Shown here in pieces: positions 14,292-23,283 of a DNA stretch of 64,000 nt. The first letter of the stretch is position 1. Each line of letters begins with the position of its first letter. The stretch spans positions 107,490 to 171,489 of the forward strand of contig CAZTBP010000007.1 in the NCBI GenBank assembly GCA_964612145.1. The letters run 5' to 3'. Both the position numbers and the translations under genes were made by a program. The notes under the pieces were generated by a model. It saw only the letters and a program-made list of their open reading frames with translations. It did not search any database and had not been told where the DNA came from. This DNA is from JAGNLV01 sp964612145 (GTDB taxonomy: Bacteria; Zixibacteria; MSB-5A5; GN15; FEB-12).

Positions 14292-16550
14292 CTATTTCTT
14301 GCTCACACTCGATCGTCCCAGGGCGGACAGGTATTCGTTGAAAATGAACTCATCCGGCTTGTTGTCGAACGGTCCCATTTCAAATTCGGTGTGAGGGCCT
14401 TCGATCCACTGGCGCAAAAAGGCAAATTCTCCGCCCGACTGAGTGACGCGCATCATGATTGGCATTTTGTAGCTCGGCGGCACGTCGCTGATATCGACCG
14501 TCACGGGCACATACCAGGAACCATCGCGTTCTACAAACTCGTACTCGACCGAGAATTTTGGTATATAGGCGCCGTAGAGATAACGGGCGAAGAACCAGTC
14601 GAGCTGGTCGCCGAAGTGTTTCTCGGCGATGTTGATGAAGTCGGCGTTGGTGAACGACTTATTGTTCACGGTCAAGTACAATTCACGCATCATGGCGCTA
14701 AACGCGGCTTCGGATCCGGTTTCGTAGTCGTACATCATGAACCGGAGCATGTGCAGCAGCCAGACGCCTTTGTTGGAGAGGATGGTTCGCAGGAAATCGT
14801 TGAGTTTGTTTTCATCGTAGTAGCTGTTGAGCCGGTCGCCGGCGGCCAGCGGCATTTCCTGGCCGATATCCAGCTGTGAATAGAGTGAATCGCGGCGTAC
14901 ATTGAGGTTAGCGAAATACTCGGATGATGACCGGTTGTGCTCTACAAACTGAAGCCCGCTAAAGACCGGCAGCGCATATTCGAACCAAACCTCGCGGTGG
15001 GAGGCGGGGCGCATGAGGGCGCCGAACCATTGTCGGGCGACACCGTTGCCGGCGACAAAGTCAAAGCCGCCAACTATCTGCCAGTTTCCTTCGGTTACGC
15101 AAGCGATCTGCGGCACCTTCATCATACCCGGCATGCTCAAAAAGCCGGTTGGGATAACATACTCGACAAAGGTCTGGGGTGGCTGGCCGTACATGCCGGA
15201 AAACAGGTCGAAGGCGCTTTTGATCGAACTGCGGTAGCGTTCGCTGGGGATGAAGCATTTCTGCCGTTTGGCTTCCTTTTCCGAAATGACGAAATTTATG
15301 GTCAGACCGATATCGGATATAACATCCACCGTATCTTCTATGCCGCCGGGATAACAGTGGAAATAGAATTGGTTAAGCGGCGCCGGAAAATTCGAGCTAA
15401 TGCGGGCATAGCCGCCGTCGATTTTCTCCGGTGGATTCATGCCGGCCATGTAATAGTTGTAATTTTCGCGAACCTCAAAGGTCAGGTTGATCGGACATGG
15501 AGTGGGGTCATTTATCCAGGGAAGGAAATGATCGAAATTGGTGCCTTTGTACCATGCCGTCAGGTGAAGCGTGTCGCCCTTATAGTAGTATTTCGGGAGA
15601 ATGAGGCCGATATATTCAAACGATCTACGACGTTCGAAATGAAGTTTCTGATCATCGATCTTCACGGAATCCAATCTCAGATTAAACTGCAGGTAAAACC
15701 AGGGGAATCTGACGCTGTCGGCATTAACCAGCAGGTCGAATTTTACCTCGGCGGCATCGATACGTCTGCCGTCGGCGCCGGAGAGTCGGACAGTGCCGGT
15801 TTTCTCCAGCATAGTCGTCGGATAGTTTGCCCGTGAAGAGAGGGTGTCGTCATAAAGACCGGCCTCTTTGCGCCGGAAACTTGCAGCCGTGGTCGCGACG
15901 ATATCACCACCTTCGAATTCGTACCCGATCTGCACTTCGTCGGGCCAGTTTGGGTCGAAAGTGTAGGTGTAACGATGAAAATCGGTCCAGAAAAAACCAT
16001 CCGGGCCACGTTCGTATGTTGAAATAAGCAGGCGAAAATAATTGTCGTAGGGATGCTCGATCATCGGTTTGAAAAAAACCGCCCCCTGCGTTTCACCTTT
16101 GGCTTTGGCCATAACTCCCCACTCCAAGGTTTCCTGCGTAAAAGTGAATTTCTCCTTTAGGGCAAGATCGAAATCATCGGCGAACCGCACGACGAGCACC
16201 TCGAATTCCTCATTAACGGTGCTGTCCTTGGCGACTGCCCAGAGGCTCTGTCGGGCGGTATGCAGGGGGACATCGATAGCAACAGTACCTTCACCGACAA
16301 AGATAGCTGTGGTCGGACGGCCGTTGACATACCGCTGAAAATGAATGTCGCCTTCAATGAAGGTGAACGTAGCGACATCCTTTTCGTAGACAAAGTTTTC
16401 TATTTCTGTAACTTCACCAGTATTATTGAGAAGCCCTTGGTCTAAGATTTTGTAGTTGTTCTCGAATTGTTTGACAAAAGCTTCGTCGACAGCGTTCACG
16501 GCGCCGGCGATCATGACGATAATAAGGACCAACCCTATCTTTCTCACCAT
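14292..16550 (-). CDS. Secreted M1-peptidase-like protein with destroyed zinc site
   Basis: A 752-residue protein with a signal peptide (about residues 1-20, ending near NAVD). The N-terminal half is a beta-rich domain of the kind that precedes gluzincin peptidases. The region near residues 490-530 aligns by pattern with the M1 active site: ARQWFG corresponds to the helix of the zinc motif HExxHQWFG, and EVWFEYALPVFSG to the downstream WLNEGFA..YAE block. The HExxH itself is replaced by GNGVAR, so the metal ligands and catalytic Glu are absent. The C-terminal helical part (FINIAEKHFGDQLDWFFARYLYG) is also M1-like. It is therefore probably a non-catalytic, extracytoplasmic relative with a binding or scaffolding role. 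It follows the ATPase gene by 66 bases on the same strand. Confidence 0.75.
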   Translation of the reverse strand: MVRKIGLVLIIVMIAGAVNAVDEAFVKQFENNYKILDQGLLNNTGEVTEIENFVYEKDVATFTFIEGDIHFQRYVNGRPTTAIFVGEGTVAIDVPLHTARQSLWAVAKDSTVNEEFEVLVVRFADDFDLALKEKFTFTQETLEWGVMAKAKGETQGAVFFKPMIEHPYDNYFRLLISTYERGPDGFFWTDFHRYTYTFDPNWPDEVQIGYEFEGGDIVATTAASFRRKEAGLYDDTLSSRANYPTTMLEKTGTVRLSGADGRRIDAAEVKFDLLVNADSVRFPWFYLQFNLRLDSVKIDDQKLHFERRRSFEYIGLILPKYYYKGDTLHLTAWYKGTNFDHFLPWINDPTPCPINLTFEVRENYNYYMAGMNPPEKIDGGYARISSNFPAPLNQFYFHCYPGGIEDTVDVISDIGLTINFVISEKEAKRQKCFIPSERYRSSIKSAFDLFSGMYGQPPQTFVEYVIPTGFLSMPGMMKVPQIACVTEGNWQIVGGFDFVAGNGVARQWFGALMRPASHREVWFEYALPVFSGLQFVEHNRSSSEYFANLNVRRDSLYSQLDIGQEMPLAAGDRLNSYYDENKLNDFLRTILSNKGVWLLHMLRFMMYDYETGSEAAFSAMMRELYLTVNNKSFTNADFINIAEKHFGDQLDWFFARYLYGAYIPKFSVEYEFVERDGSWYVPVTVDISDVPPSYKMPIMMRVTQSGGEFAFLRQWIEGPHTEFEMGPFDNKPDEFIFNEYLSALGRSSVSKK

Positions 16551-16616
16551 GCGTATTGTCCTTTCGGCGTTTTTCTATTAACTCATCCTTTATAAACGCA
16601 ACCGACTGCCCCGCTG

Positions 16617-17174
16617 TCAAATAGTACTGTCATTTTTCGGGCGAAGTTGAATAATGAGTGATTCTAAGTTTGAGTATTTTATTTCTATTGAGGTCTCAGG
16701 AGCGATATAGTGATAGCTGGGGTGATCGGACCAGACACGGCGGATCATTCGTTCGATTTCCAGGGCTTCCGCGATGGTTTCATTGCGGATCGAGTCGACA
16801 TGGTAGAATCGCTCGCCCAGCTGGGCAGATGAGCCAAGCTGCACTACCGTGGTATAGCGGGCATACTCTGTCTCGATGGTCGTGCCGACATCGGCCACGG
16901 TTTCCGGGTGAAAGGCAAAGGCATCGACCGTGCCCCGGTCGGTTATGAACGGTTTGTCGCCGACAGCGTTTTCGCGGGCGGTCTGGCGGCGGTAGATTTC
17001 GCGGTGGAAGGCGCTCCAGCGATTCCGGTAAGTCGGGTCCTCGAGTAGAAGCTGTCGGGCCAGCTCCTCGAAAAAGACAAAATCGGCGAGGGCCGGCAGA
17101 TCCCGCAACCGTTCAAAACAGACGGTTTTTCCCGACGACGGGGCGCCGGTGATGACTATTCGTGGTGTAACCAT
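16617..17174 (-). CDS. P-loop ATPase (AAA_28/NadR-like kinase fold)
   Basis: A 185-residue P-loop protein starting at MVTPRIVITGAPSSGKT, where GAPSSGKT is the Walker A motif a few residues from the N-terminus, as in relatives. FFEELARQLL and FITDRGTVDAFAF are the further conserved blocks, the second carrying the D-R-G motif of this kinase-like group. The substrate is unknown. In-frame starts also exist at 17189 and 17264, but the extra residues do not look conserved and would run into the divergent promoter region. No ribosome site is evident for any start. The M24 peptidase gene is divergent. Confidence 0.75.
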   Translation of the reverse strand: MVTPRIVITGAPSSGKTVCFERLRDLPALADFVFFEELARQLLLEDPTYRNRWSAFHREIYRRQTARENAVGDKPFITDRGTVDAFAFHPETVADVGTTIETEYARYTTVVQLGSSAQLGERFYHVDSIRNETIAEALEIERMIRRVWSDHPSYHYIAPETSIEIKYSNLESLIIQLRPKNDSTI

Positions 17175-17328
17175 ACGTTGTTTATACATTTCGATCGAAG
17201 ATAGGTCGGGTCGAGATTCAATGTCAAGCGACGCAGGTACGGCATAACAAATTTCGGTCGACAAAAGCAGGGGCGGGTTCTTATACTGTTCGTCATAGTG
17301 AAAATTACCATTGAATCAGGATCGTGAC

Positions 17329-18501
17329 ATGGATATTGACGCAATACAAAGCTATTTGAGCGAGCACGAACTCGACGGCTGGTTGATGGCTGACTTTCAC
17401 GGCCGCAACGGAATCGCCTGCGAGATGATTGGGCTAAAGGGGCTGGTGACCCGACGATCGTTTTATCTGATCCCGGCCTCGGGAGAGCCGGTGGCGCTGG
17501 TGCATGCGATCGAGCAGGATAAGTTTGTCGGGGTGCCGGGCCGGAAAGTGATTTTCTCCGCCTGGAGGACACTTGAGGCGGAGCTGAAAAAACTGCTGGC
17601 AGGGCTAAGCCGGGTGGCGATGGAGTATTCTCCCTACGGGCGGTTACCGTATATCGGGCTGGTGGATGCCGGGACGATTGAATTGGTGCGGGACTGCGGA
17701 GTGGAAGTGGTGCCCTCGGGGGACCTGGTAGCGCATTTTAAGGCGGCGTTAACCGTGGAACAAATAGCAACGCACCGGATGGCCGCACGCAATTTACTGG
17801 AGATCAAGGACAAGGCGTTTGGGCTGATTCGAGAGAAGGTTAATGCCGGGGAGACGATCCGGGAATACGATGTGGTGCGGTATATCCTTGATCAATTCAA
17901 GGAGTATGACATGGTCACGGCCAGCAGCCCGATATGTGCCATCGACGGCAACGCCGGGAATCCGCACTATGAACCGACGGAAGAGAAGTCGGCGAAAGTG
18001 AAGAAGGGTCAGCTCATCCTGATCGACCTGTGGGCAAAGCTGGACAAAAAAGAGGCGGTGTTCGGGGATATTACGTGGATGGGGTTTGCGGGGACAAAAG
18101 AGGAGATTCCTGAAAAGCACGTGGAACTATTTGGCGTGATAGCAAAAGCCCGTGATGCGGCGATCGACTATATTCGGGAAAATATCGACAGCAAGCCGGT
18201 GATGGGTGCGCAGGTTGATGACGTGTGTCGCAAGGTGATTGAAAAGGCCGGCTACGGAAAGTACTTCCTGCACCGAACGGGGCATTCGATAACGACGGAG
18301 GAACACGGTCCCGGGCCGAATATCGACAACCTCGAAACCGAAGATGCCCGCAAGTTGCGACAGGGGCATTTGTTTTCTATCGAGCCGGGGATTTATATGC
18401 AGGAGTACGGTTTCCGGACTGAGATTGATATGCTGATCGGGCATGACGGGCCGGAGGTAACGACGCTTCCGTTGCAGGAAAAGATAATCGCATTATGGTG
18501 A
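17329..18501 (+). CDS. M24-family metallopeptidase (Xaa-Pro aminopeptidase-like)
   Basis: A 390-residue protein with an N-terminal creatinase/prolidase-type domain (residues about 1-150) and a C-terminal pita-bread catalytic domain. The five metal ligands are present: Asp233 (LIDLWAK), Asp247 (FGDITW), His319 (RTGHS), Glu352 (SIEPGIY) and Glu365 (RTEIDM). It should cleave an N-terminal residue preceding proline, or act as a related dinuclear-metal peptidase in the cytoplasm. The ATG at 17329 has CAGGAT upstream; a TTG at 17311 is less likely. The Nudix gene overlaps its last codons, so the two form an operon. Confidence 0.92.
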   Translation: MDIDAIQSYLSEHELDGWLMADFHGRNGIACEMIGLKGLVTRRSFYLIPASGEPVALVHAIEQDKFVGVPGRKVIFSAWRTLEAELKKLLAGLSRVAMEYSPYGRLPYIGLVDAGTIELVRDCGVEVVPSGDLVAHFKAALTVEQIATHRMAARNLLEIKDKAFGLIREKVNAGETIREYDVVRYILDQFKEYDMVTASSPICAIDGNAGNPHYEPTEEKSAKVKKGQLILIDLWAKLDKKEAVFGDITWMGFAGTKEEIPEKHVELFGVIAKARDAAIDYIRENIDSKPVMGAQVDDVCRKVIEKAGYGKYFLHRTGHSITTEEHGPGPNIDNLETEDARKLRQGHLFSIEPGIYMQEYGFRTEIDMLIGHDGPEVTTLPLQEKIIALW

Positions 18502-19094
18502 GATGTCACTCACCGTGGGTGGGTGACCTGCCAGATATGTATGTAACCAAGAAAATGGTCGAGGAGATGATTTCCCGGTACGGGAAACCGGAGGAGGTGT
18601 CGTTTGAATTCGCCACGCCGGATGAGGAGTTTCGATTTATCAAGTCGACCCAAAAGTATGAGCGGGCGCACGATGCGACAGTATATGCGATAAAGGATGG
18701 GGAGATCATCGTGATCGCCAAGCACTTTTATCCGCCGGGGTTGTACCGGGCACCGTCGGGCGGGCTGCAGCCGGATGAATCGTTTCACGACGGAATCGCG
18801 CGGGAGATCACGGAAGAAACCGGTACCTCTATCGAGATCGAGCATTTTCTGTTGCAATCACAGGTGACGTTTACCAACGATTTGGGGACCATTCCGTGGA
18901 CCTCGTACGTGTTTCAGGCGAGGTATATCTCGGGGGATTTTGATTTTACGGATGTACGGGAGATCCGCGAGGTGCGCACGGCAAGGCTCGAAGAGTTTAT
19001 GACGTTCGGGACGATCATGCGCAAAAGTGATCGGGGCGGGCTGCATTACCGGGCGGCATTGCATGAGGCGGTCGAACCGTTGCTTCGATTATAG
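18495..19094 (+). CDS. Nudix hydrolase
   Basis: A 199-residue protein with a complete Nudix box: GGLQPDE, seven residues, then REITEETGTSI, matching GX5EX7REUXEEXGU. It hydrolyses a nucleoside diphosphate linked to another moiety; the substrate cannot be read from sequence. The ATG at 18495 overlaps the TGA of the M24 gene (18499-18501), consistent with translational coupling. An internal ATG at 18537 is an alternative that would drop 14 unconserved residues. A hairpin at 19113-19136 follows. Confidence 0.9.
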   Translation: MVRCHSPWVGDLPDMYVTKKMVEEMISRYGKPEEVSFEFATPDEEFRFIKSTQKYERAHDATVYAIKDGEIIVIAKHFYPPGLYRAPSGGLQPDESFHDGIAREITEETGTSIEIEHFLLQSQVTFTNDLGTIPWTSYVFQARYISGDFDFTDVREIREVRTARLEEFMTFGTIMRKSDRGGLHYRAALHEAVEPLLRL

Positions 19095-19112
19095 GCGAGG
19101 CCGCTGACAAAA

Positions 19113-19136
19113 AACGGGACCGTGGGCCCCGTTCTT
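19113..19136. terminator. Short bidirectional terminator-like hairpin
   Basis: AACGGG (19113-19118) pairs with CCCGTT (19128-19133). A runs lie to the left and T-rich sequence to the right, between the convergent Nudix and hydrolase-like genes. Confidence 0.5.
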
Positions 19137-19160
19137 CGTGAATCTATCTTTCACTCAAAA

Positions 19161-20093
19161 TCAGTCCGGTTCGGGACCGGTGGCAACTCTCTTGAGCAGA
19201 TCGAAAGCGGCCCCGGCCATATCACCCTCGGTTTGGGTCGGTCTAACGGTAAGAAGGTCGTCCTCGGACAGATCTTTTAATGCCTTAATTTCTTCCGTAT
19301 CCAACGCATCGGCGTCGATATAAATCAGGGTTGGTACCGCGACAGCCTCGATATCGCTTACTTCGCGGTACGGTGCGGCGTAGCTGGAGCGTTTGTTGTA
19401 CCACCACCACATCATGCCTTTGAAGAAGGGGAAATTCCAGAAATCATGGCGCTCTCTTTTGACGTCCCACATGCGGTCGGTGGAGAGATAGGGTTCGATC
19501 GCCATGACAGCATCGATCCGCGGTTCCTCCAGCGAGGCGAGATAGGCAGCGTCGGCCCCCAGGTGTTTCCCGACCGCCAGCACGGGGCTGGTGATCATGT
19601 CGCGGAGGTCCAGCCAGGCGATGACTTCTTCGAGATCGCTGGCTTCGTAGCGACCCTCGCCGTGATATTCGTTGGTTGATGCACCCGCGGCCCGTTGGTC
19701 ATACAGGACGACATTGTAGCCGCCCTCGGAGAACATGGCCGCCCAGGGCAACATCGAGGATCGGTCGGTGGTGTCGGAATGCAGGAGAAAGACTGTGCCG
19801 CGTGCCGGAAGGCCGGTGTCGGCGGTCGTCTCTATGTAGAGAGCGGCGAGGTTGGTGATGCCGTCGGATTCAACCCGGAAGGTGTCACAGTTCAGGCCCA
19901 TATCGAGGCAGGCGGTCGGATCGTTGACCGGGAGGCTGTCGAGTTCTTCGAAGCTGTCCAGATCCTGGCGGGCCATGGCGGTTTTGCTCGCGCCCAGCGG
20001 GTAGATGCCGTAAACATAAACGATGGCGCCGACGACAATCAGGAAGATGGCGGTTTTGATAATCTCTTTGGTCGTCTGTGACATTTTGGCCAT
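19161..20093 (-). CDS. Membrane-anchored alpha/beta-hydrolase-fold protein without nucleophile serine
   Basis: A 310-residue protein. Residues about 10-35 (IIKTAIFLIVVGAIVYVYGIYPLG) form an N-terminal membrane anchor. An alpha/beta hydrolase fold follows: oxyanion-side strand GTVFLLHSDTT, YNVVLYDQRAAGAS, and a nucleophile elbow at VLAVGKHLGADAAY. The usual G-x-S-x-G is replaced by G-K-H-L-G, so the serine nucleophile is missing. It may be catalytically dead or use another residue. I chose the ATG at 20093 (MAKMSQ) because AAGGGAT lies just upstream; a longer frame to 20180 lacks this. Nearby genes do not clarify its role. Confidence 0.75.
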   Translation of the reverse strand: MAKMSQTTKEIIKTAIFLIVVGAIVYVYGIYPLGASKTAMARQDLDSFEELDSLPVNDPTACLDMGLNCDTFRVESDGITNLAALYIETTADTGLPARGTVFLLHSDTTDRSSMLPWAAMFSEGGYNVVLYDQRAAGASTNEYHGEGRYEASDLEEVIAWLDLRDMITSPVLAVGKHLGADAAYLASLEEPRIDAVMAIEPYLSTDRMWDVKRERHDFWNFPFFKGMMWWWYNKRSSYAAPYREVSDIEAVAVPTLIYIDADALDTEEIKALKDLSEDDLLTVRPTQTEGDMAGAAFDLLKRVATGPEPD

Positions 20094-20281
20094 GTCGATC
20101 CCTTTATGCGCTAAGTGGTTTTCGGCGGATAAGATGAGGCCGGGCGGCGGGATAGTCAACTTGAAAGTGATGGTGAACAATTGCTATTTAACGCGGACTT
20201 TACTATCTTATATAAATCACGGAAACGCACGAAGGCGTTGACGGGCCTATGCGAGCCCGGAGCGCGGTCTGGAGGAAACTC

Positions 20282-21316
20282 ATGAAGAGACTGCTGATAC
20301 TGTTACTGGCGGTTGTGTCCCTGTTGTGGTCATGTGACAAGGAAAATGGTCCGACGGAGCCCGAGCCGGAATTACAGACGGCCCGTTATGCCGATTATAT
20401 CTGGTTCGATACGAGTTCGTATCTCATCACTGTTCAACAGTCCGGATCGGCTGAACCGTATATCGATGGCGATCGGATTATTGGAGAGCCGTTTACTGAT
20501 GTGAACGGCAACGGAGTCTACGATTCGGGCATCGATATTTTTATTCGTTGTGCAACTTGCGATTCCAATCAGGATCTCAACCGCAACGGCCGCCACGACG
20601 GTCCGAACGATCCGTACACGGCCGGGACGCCCTTTGATGATTACGACGGAGACCGAATTTTCGATCCCCCAAATTTCCTATATGATTCCGGGGAACCATA
20701 TCGTGATCTGAATGACGACGGACAATGGGCTGGCGTCGGTGATTTCGATATTTCTCCTGTCTTTCTCCGGATAGAAAAAGCCGGGGGGGATACGCTTCGT
20801 TTTTATCGCCGTGACTCAACCTATATTTTCTGTTCGGATTCAGGATATTGCGAGTATTGGCCGGCGTCTTCCGCCGCTACCTGGGATTTGGTGGAAGAGT
20901 ATTACCGGCATCTCTTGTGGTTTGACTTCCTGCGCCCGGAAACATCCTCGATATTTATTGACAAGAACGAAGACGCGGAATTGCCCGTAGTAAAAGGGGC
21001 AACACTGGTCGAGGGGACCGATTCAGACAGCGCGTGGTTCGGGCAGTTGCAGGAGTATGTGAAATTCAATCGCACAGTGGCTTTCGATCAGGAACTTGTC
21101 GTTGGTCCCGATACTCTGACTGGCCTGCTGATGGTTGAGCTCGATGAGTTGGTCTATTCCGGGATCAACCACCCACTCTATTTCTATCGTTTCTGGTGGA
21201 ATAAAGAGCTTGGATTCGTTGGTTTTGAAAAAAAGTTCTCGGGGACCGAACTCCGCGTACTCATTCTCGAGCACCACGACTCGATCCCGCTGCCGATGAC
21301 ACCGACGGGAGGATAA
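20282..21316 (+). CDS. Lipoprotein with several EF-hand-like calcium loops
   Basis: A 344-residue lipoprotein. The signal peptide ends in the lipobox LLWSC, so Cys17 or so is the lipidated residue. Residues about 70-155 hold four Asp-rich loops of calcium-binding type (DVNGNGVYDSG, DLNRNGRHDG, DYDGDRIFD, DLNDDGQWAG), spaced irregularly as in surface proteins rather than calmodulin. The remainder is beta-rich with aromatic residues and is unrecognised. GGAGG precedes the ATG at 20282; upstream in-frame codons from 20249 are ignored for that reason. Another lipoprotein gene follows at 21364. Confidence 0.78.
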   Translation: MKRLLILLLAVVSLLWSCDKENGPTEPEPELQTARYADYIWFDTSSYLITVQQSGSAEPYIDGDRIIGEPFTDVNGNGVYDSGIDIFIRCATCDSNQDLNRNGRHDGPNDPYTAGTPFDDYDGDRIFDPPNFLYDSGEPYRDLNDDGQWAGVGDFDISPVFLRIEKAGGDTLRFYRRDSTYIFCSDSGYCEYWPASSAATWDLVEEYYRHLLWFDFLRPETSSIFIDKNEDAELPVVKGATLVEGTDSDSAWFGQLQEYVKFNRTVAFDQELVVGPDTLTGLLMVELDELVYSGINHPLYFYRFWWNKELGFVGFEKKFSGTELRVLILEHHDSIPLPMTPTGG

Positions 21317-21326
21317 GGCGGTCTTT

Positions 21327-21357
21327 TTGATCGGGATATGCTTGCGGTTTGTATAAT
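21327..21357 (+). promoter_or_regulatory. Putative promoter giving a leaderless transcript
   Basis: A perfect TATAAT at 21352-21357, with a weak TTGATC at 21327-21332 (19-base spacer). The start of transcription would coincide with the ATG at 21364, which has no ribosome site. Confidence 0.4.
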
Positions 21358-21363
21358 GCTACT

Positions 21364-21783
21364 ATGATTTGCTACCGCGATACTGTGCGCACAGCCGTTT
21401 TGTTGGTCATGGTGATGGCCGGGGTAATGACACTCACCGCCTGCAGCGACAACGGCACCGATCCCAACAGCCCGCCGACCGTACCCGTCATCGATACCGC
21501 CTCCGGTGCGCCGGCCGACAGTGCGACCGGTGTTGAACTGCCGGTAATCCTTTACTGGCAGAGCAGTGATCCCGACGGCGACAGTTTGTTGTATGATGTT
21601 TATTTCGGCCAGGACCCGGACCCGATACGGGTGTCAATAAACGAACCCTTCCCGGAGTATGCACCGGTGCTGCTCGGCTATGAACTTACCTACTACTGGA
21701 GGGTCGTGGCACGGGATCCCGACGGTGAGGCGATGTCGTCACCGGTATGGACTTTTACGACGGGAAAAAATCCGGATCAGTAG
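21364..21783 (+). CDS. Small lipoprotein with a fibronectin/Ig-like domain
   Basis: A 139-residue protein with a signal peptide and the lipobox LTAC (Cys near residue 27). A Pro/Asp/Ser-rich linker follows (SDNGTDPNSPPTVP). One beta-sandwich domain of fibronectin-III/Ig type comes last: LPVILYWQSSDPDGDSLLYDVYFG, then YYWRVVARDPDGEAMSSPVWTF. This is a common extracellular module in FCB-group proteins. The ATG at 21364 lacks a ribosome site and lies 7 bases after a TATAAT, so translation may be leaderless. Its stop lies 24 bases from the stop of the convergent HDOD gene. Confidence 0.7.
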   Translation: MICYRDTVRTAVLLVMVMAGVMTLTACSDNGTDPNSPPTVPVIDTASGAPADSATGVELPVILYWQSSDPDGDSLLYDVYFGQDPDPIRVSINEPFPEYAPVLLGYELTYYWRVVARDPDGEAMSSPVWTFTTGKNPDQ

Positions 21784-21807
21784 ATGTCGTGGAGGGGAAT
21801 TCAGAGT

Positions 21808-23283
21808 TTAGTCAGTCGTCTTCTTCATGAGCTGCCGCAGCATCTGGCGCTCGAGGGCCATCGAACCCTGGCTGGCCAGGGCTGAAACAGACCGCAGCCG
21901 TTCGTCGTCGATCGGGTCGGTGGAATCGATATTATCCACAAACATGACAAACTGCACATTGTCCAGTACGGTCAGCGGCACCATGGCAAAGGCCGAGGCC
22001 TCAAGTACCCCCCAGCCGGGCGTGTGGGCGACATAGCGGTAAAGCTCGTCATCGCGTTCGACGACTGAAATCGGCCGCTTTTGTTCCTGAAGGTGGGCGA
22101 ACAGGCCGGCCTCGACAGGGAAAGAGAGCGCCTGGATATCATCCTGCGATTCAATACCGAAACCGAGCCGGCCGCGAAAGCACGTGGCGGATTCGTCGAA
22201 TTCAAACAGCAGCACCCGACCCATGTGGAGACCCCGGTACACCGCCTCGGACACTATTAATAGTATCTCTTCTTCGGTGACGGCATTGGCGAGATTTTCC
22301 GCAGCGCTCTGCAAGAAGGCGAGCTGAACATTTTTGTTGGTCAGCTGCTGGTGCATTTCAGCCAGTTCCGGATCGACCGAGTCGGTACCGGAGAGGGTAC
22401 TCTGGATATCGATATCGAGATCGTGGGCGATTTCGGAAACCTGCTGCCGGCATTCCTCGGGCAGGCGGGCCATGATCTTGTCCTCGACCGCCAGCCGGAT
22501 CCAGGCGGTGCGGGTAAGGTCTTTAAATTCGGGGCTGTCCAGCCCGCGTTTGCCGGTGACAAACGGATAAGCCAGTTCGGCTATATGCACCATGTCGACC
22601 AGTATGGACCCGGAGGACCGAGTCTGGTTTTGATTCGGGCGATGGTGTTCGCATATCGGCTTTATGAGCAAATCCGGCAGTTTCCATTTGCGGGCGATAA
22701 ACTCGCCGGCTTCGAGGTGATCGATACCAAGCAGGACCCGTTCGGTTTTTTGTATCTCGGACGGTTCGCAGTCGACCCGGCTGAGCTCACGGTATTCCTC
22801 GGGAAAGGCCCCGGCGAGAACGACCTGGCCGATATCGTGCATGAAACCGGCGATGAAGGCGACCTCGAGGAGCTTTTTGTTGTTTGTGGCGTGGGCGAGA
22901 TACTTGGCGATCACGCCGCTGGCCAGGGAACGTGACCAGAAGCTCTTGACGTCGAACCCGCTGCCTTTGGAGATGCCGTTGACAGCGTCGTAGACAACCA
23001 TCGAGATGGCGATATTACGCACGGCGCGAAAGCCCATGAGCATAATAGCGTGGGTCACCGTTGTGATCTTGCCGGAGAACTCGGCGTAGTACGCAGAGTT
23101 CGCCATGCGGAGGATCCGGCTGGTCAACTGGTGATCCGACAGGATGCAGTTGGCCAGGTCGGCGACCGAGGCTTTGGGGTTCTCGGTTATCTCTTTGATC
23201 CGCAGGATAACCTGCGGGATCGAAGGCAGGTTGGAAATCTTGTCCAGCCGTTCATGGATTTTATCACGAGACAGTGTTGTCAT
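21808..23283 (-). CDS. HDOD-domain protein with C-terminal GAF-like domain
   Basis: A 491-residue cytoplasmic signalling protein. The HDOD domain (residues about 10-215) contains LPSIPQVILRI, LSDHQLTSRILRMANSAYY and FMHDIGQVVL; HDOD is a relative of HD phosphohydrolases that usually lacks activity and acts in signalling. A linker helix follows, then a GAF-like sensor (residues about 320-480; VLLFEFDESATCFRGRLGFG, VEAGLFAHL). No output domain is seen, so it likely works by protein contact. The ATG overlaps the stop of the upstream HDOD gene by four bases (ATGA), so the two are translationally coupled and probably work together, for example in c-di-GMP- or motility-related signalling. Confidence 0.88.
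   Translation of the reverse strand: MTTLSRDKIHERLDKISNLPSIPQVILRIKEITENPKASVADLANCILSDHQLTSRILRMANSAYYAEFSGKITTVTHAIMLMGFRAVRNIAISMVVYDAVNGISKGSGFDVKSFWSRSLASGVIAKYLAHATNNKKLLEVAFIAGFMHDIGQVVLAGAFPEEYRELSRVDCEPSEIQKTERVLLGIDHLEAGEFIARKWKLPDLLIKPICEHHRPNQNQTRSSGSILVDMVHIAELAYPFVTGKRGLDSPEFKDLTRTAWIRLAVEDKIMARLPEECRQQVSEIAHDLDIDIQSTLSGTDSVDPELAEMHQQLTNKNVQLAFLQSAAENLANAVTEEEILLIVSEAVYRGLHMGRVLLFEFDESATCFRGRLGFGIESQDDIQALSFPVEAGLFAHLQEQKRPISVVERDDELYRYVAHTPGWGVLEASAFAMVPLTVLDNVQFVMFVDNIDSTDPIDDERLRSVSALASQGSMALERQMLRQLMKKTTD

Noticed and set aside
14172..14879. Plus-strand open frame beginning between two terminators
   Set aside because: It crosses a strong terminator hairpin and then runs opposite the M1-like gene.
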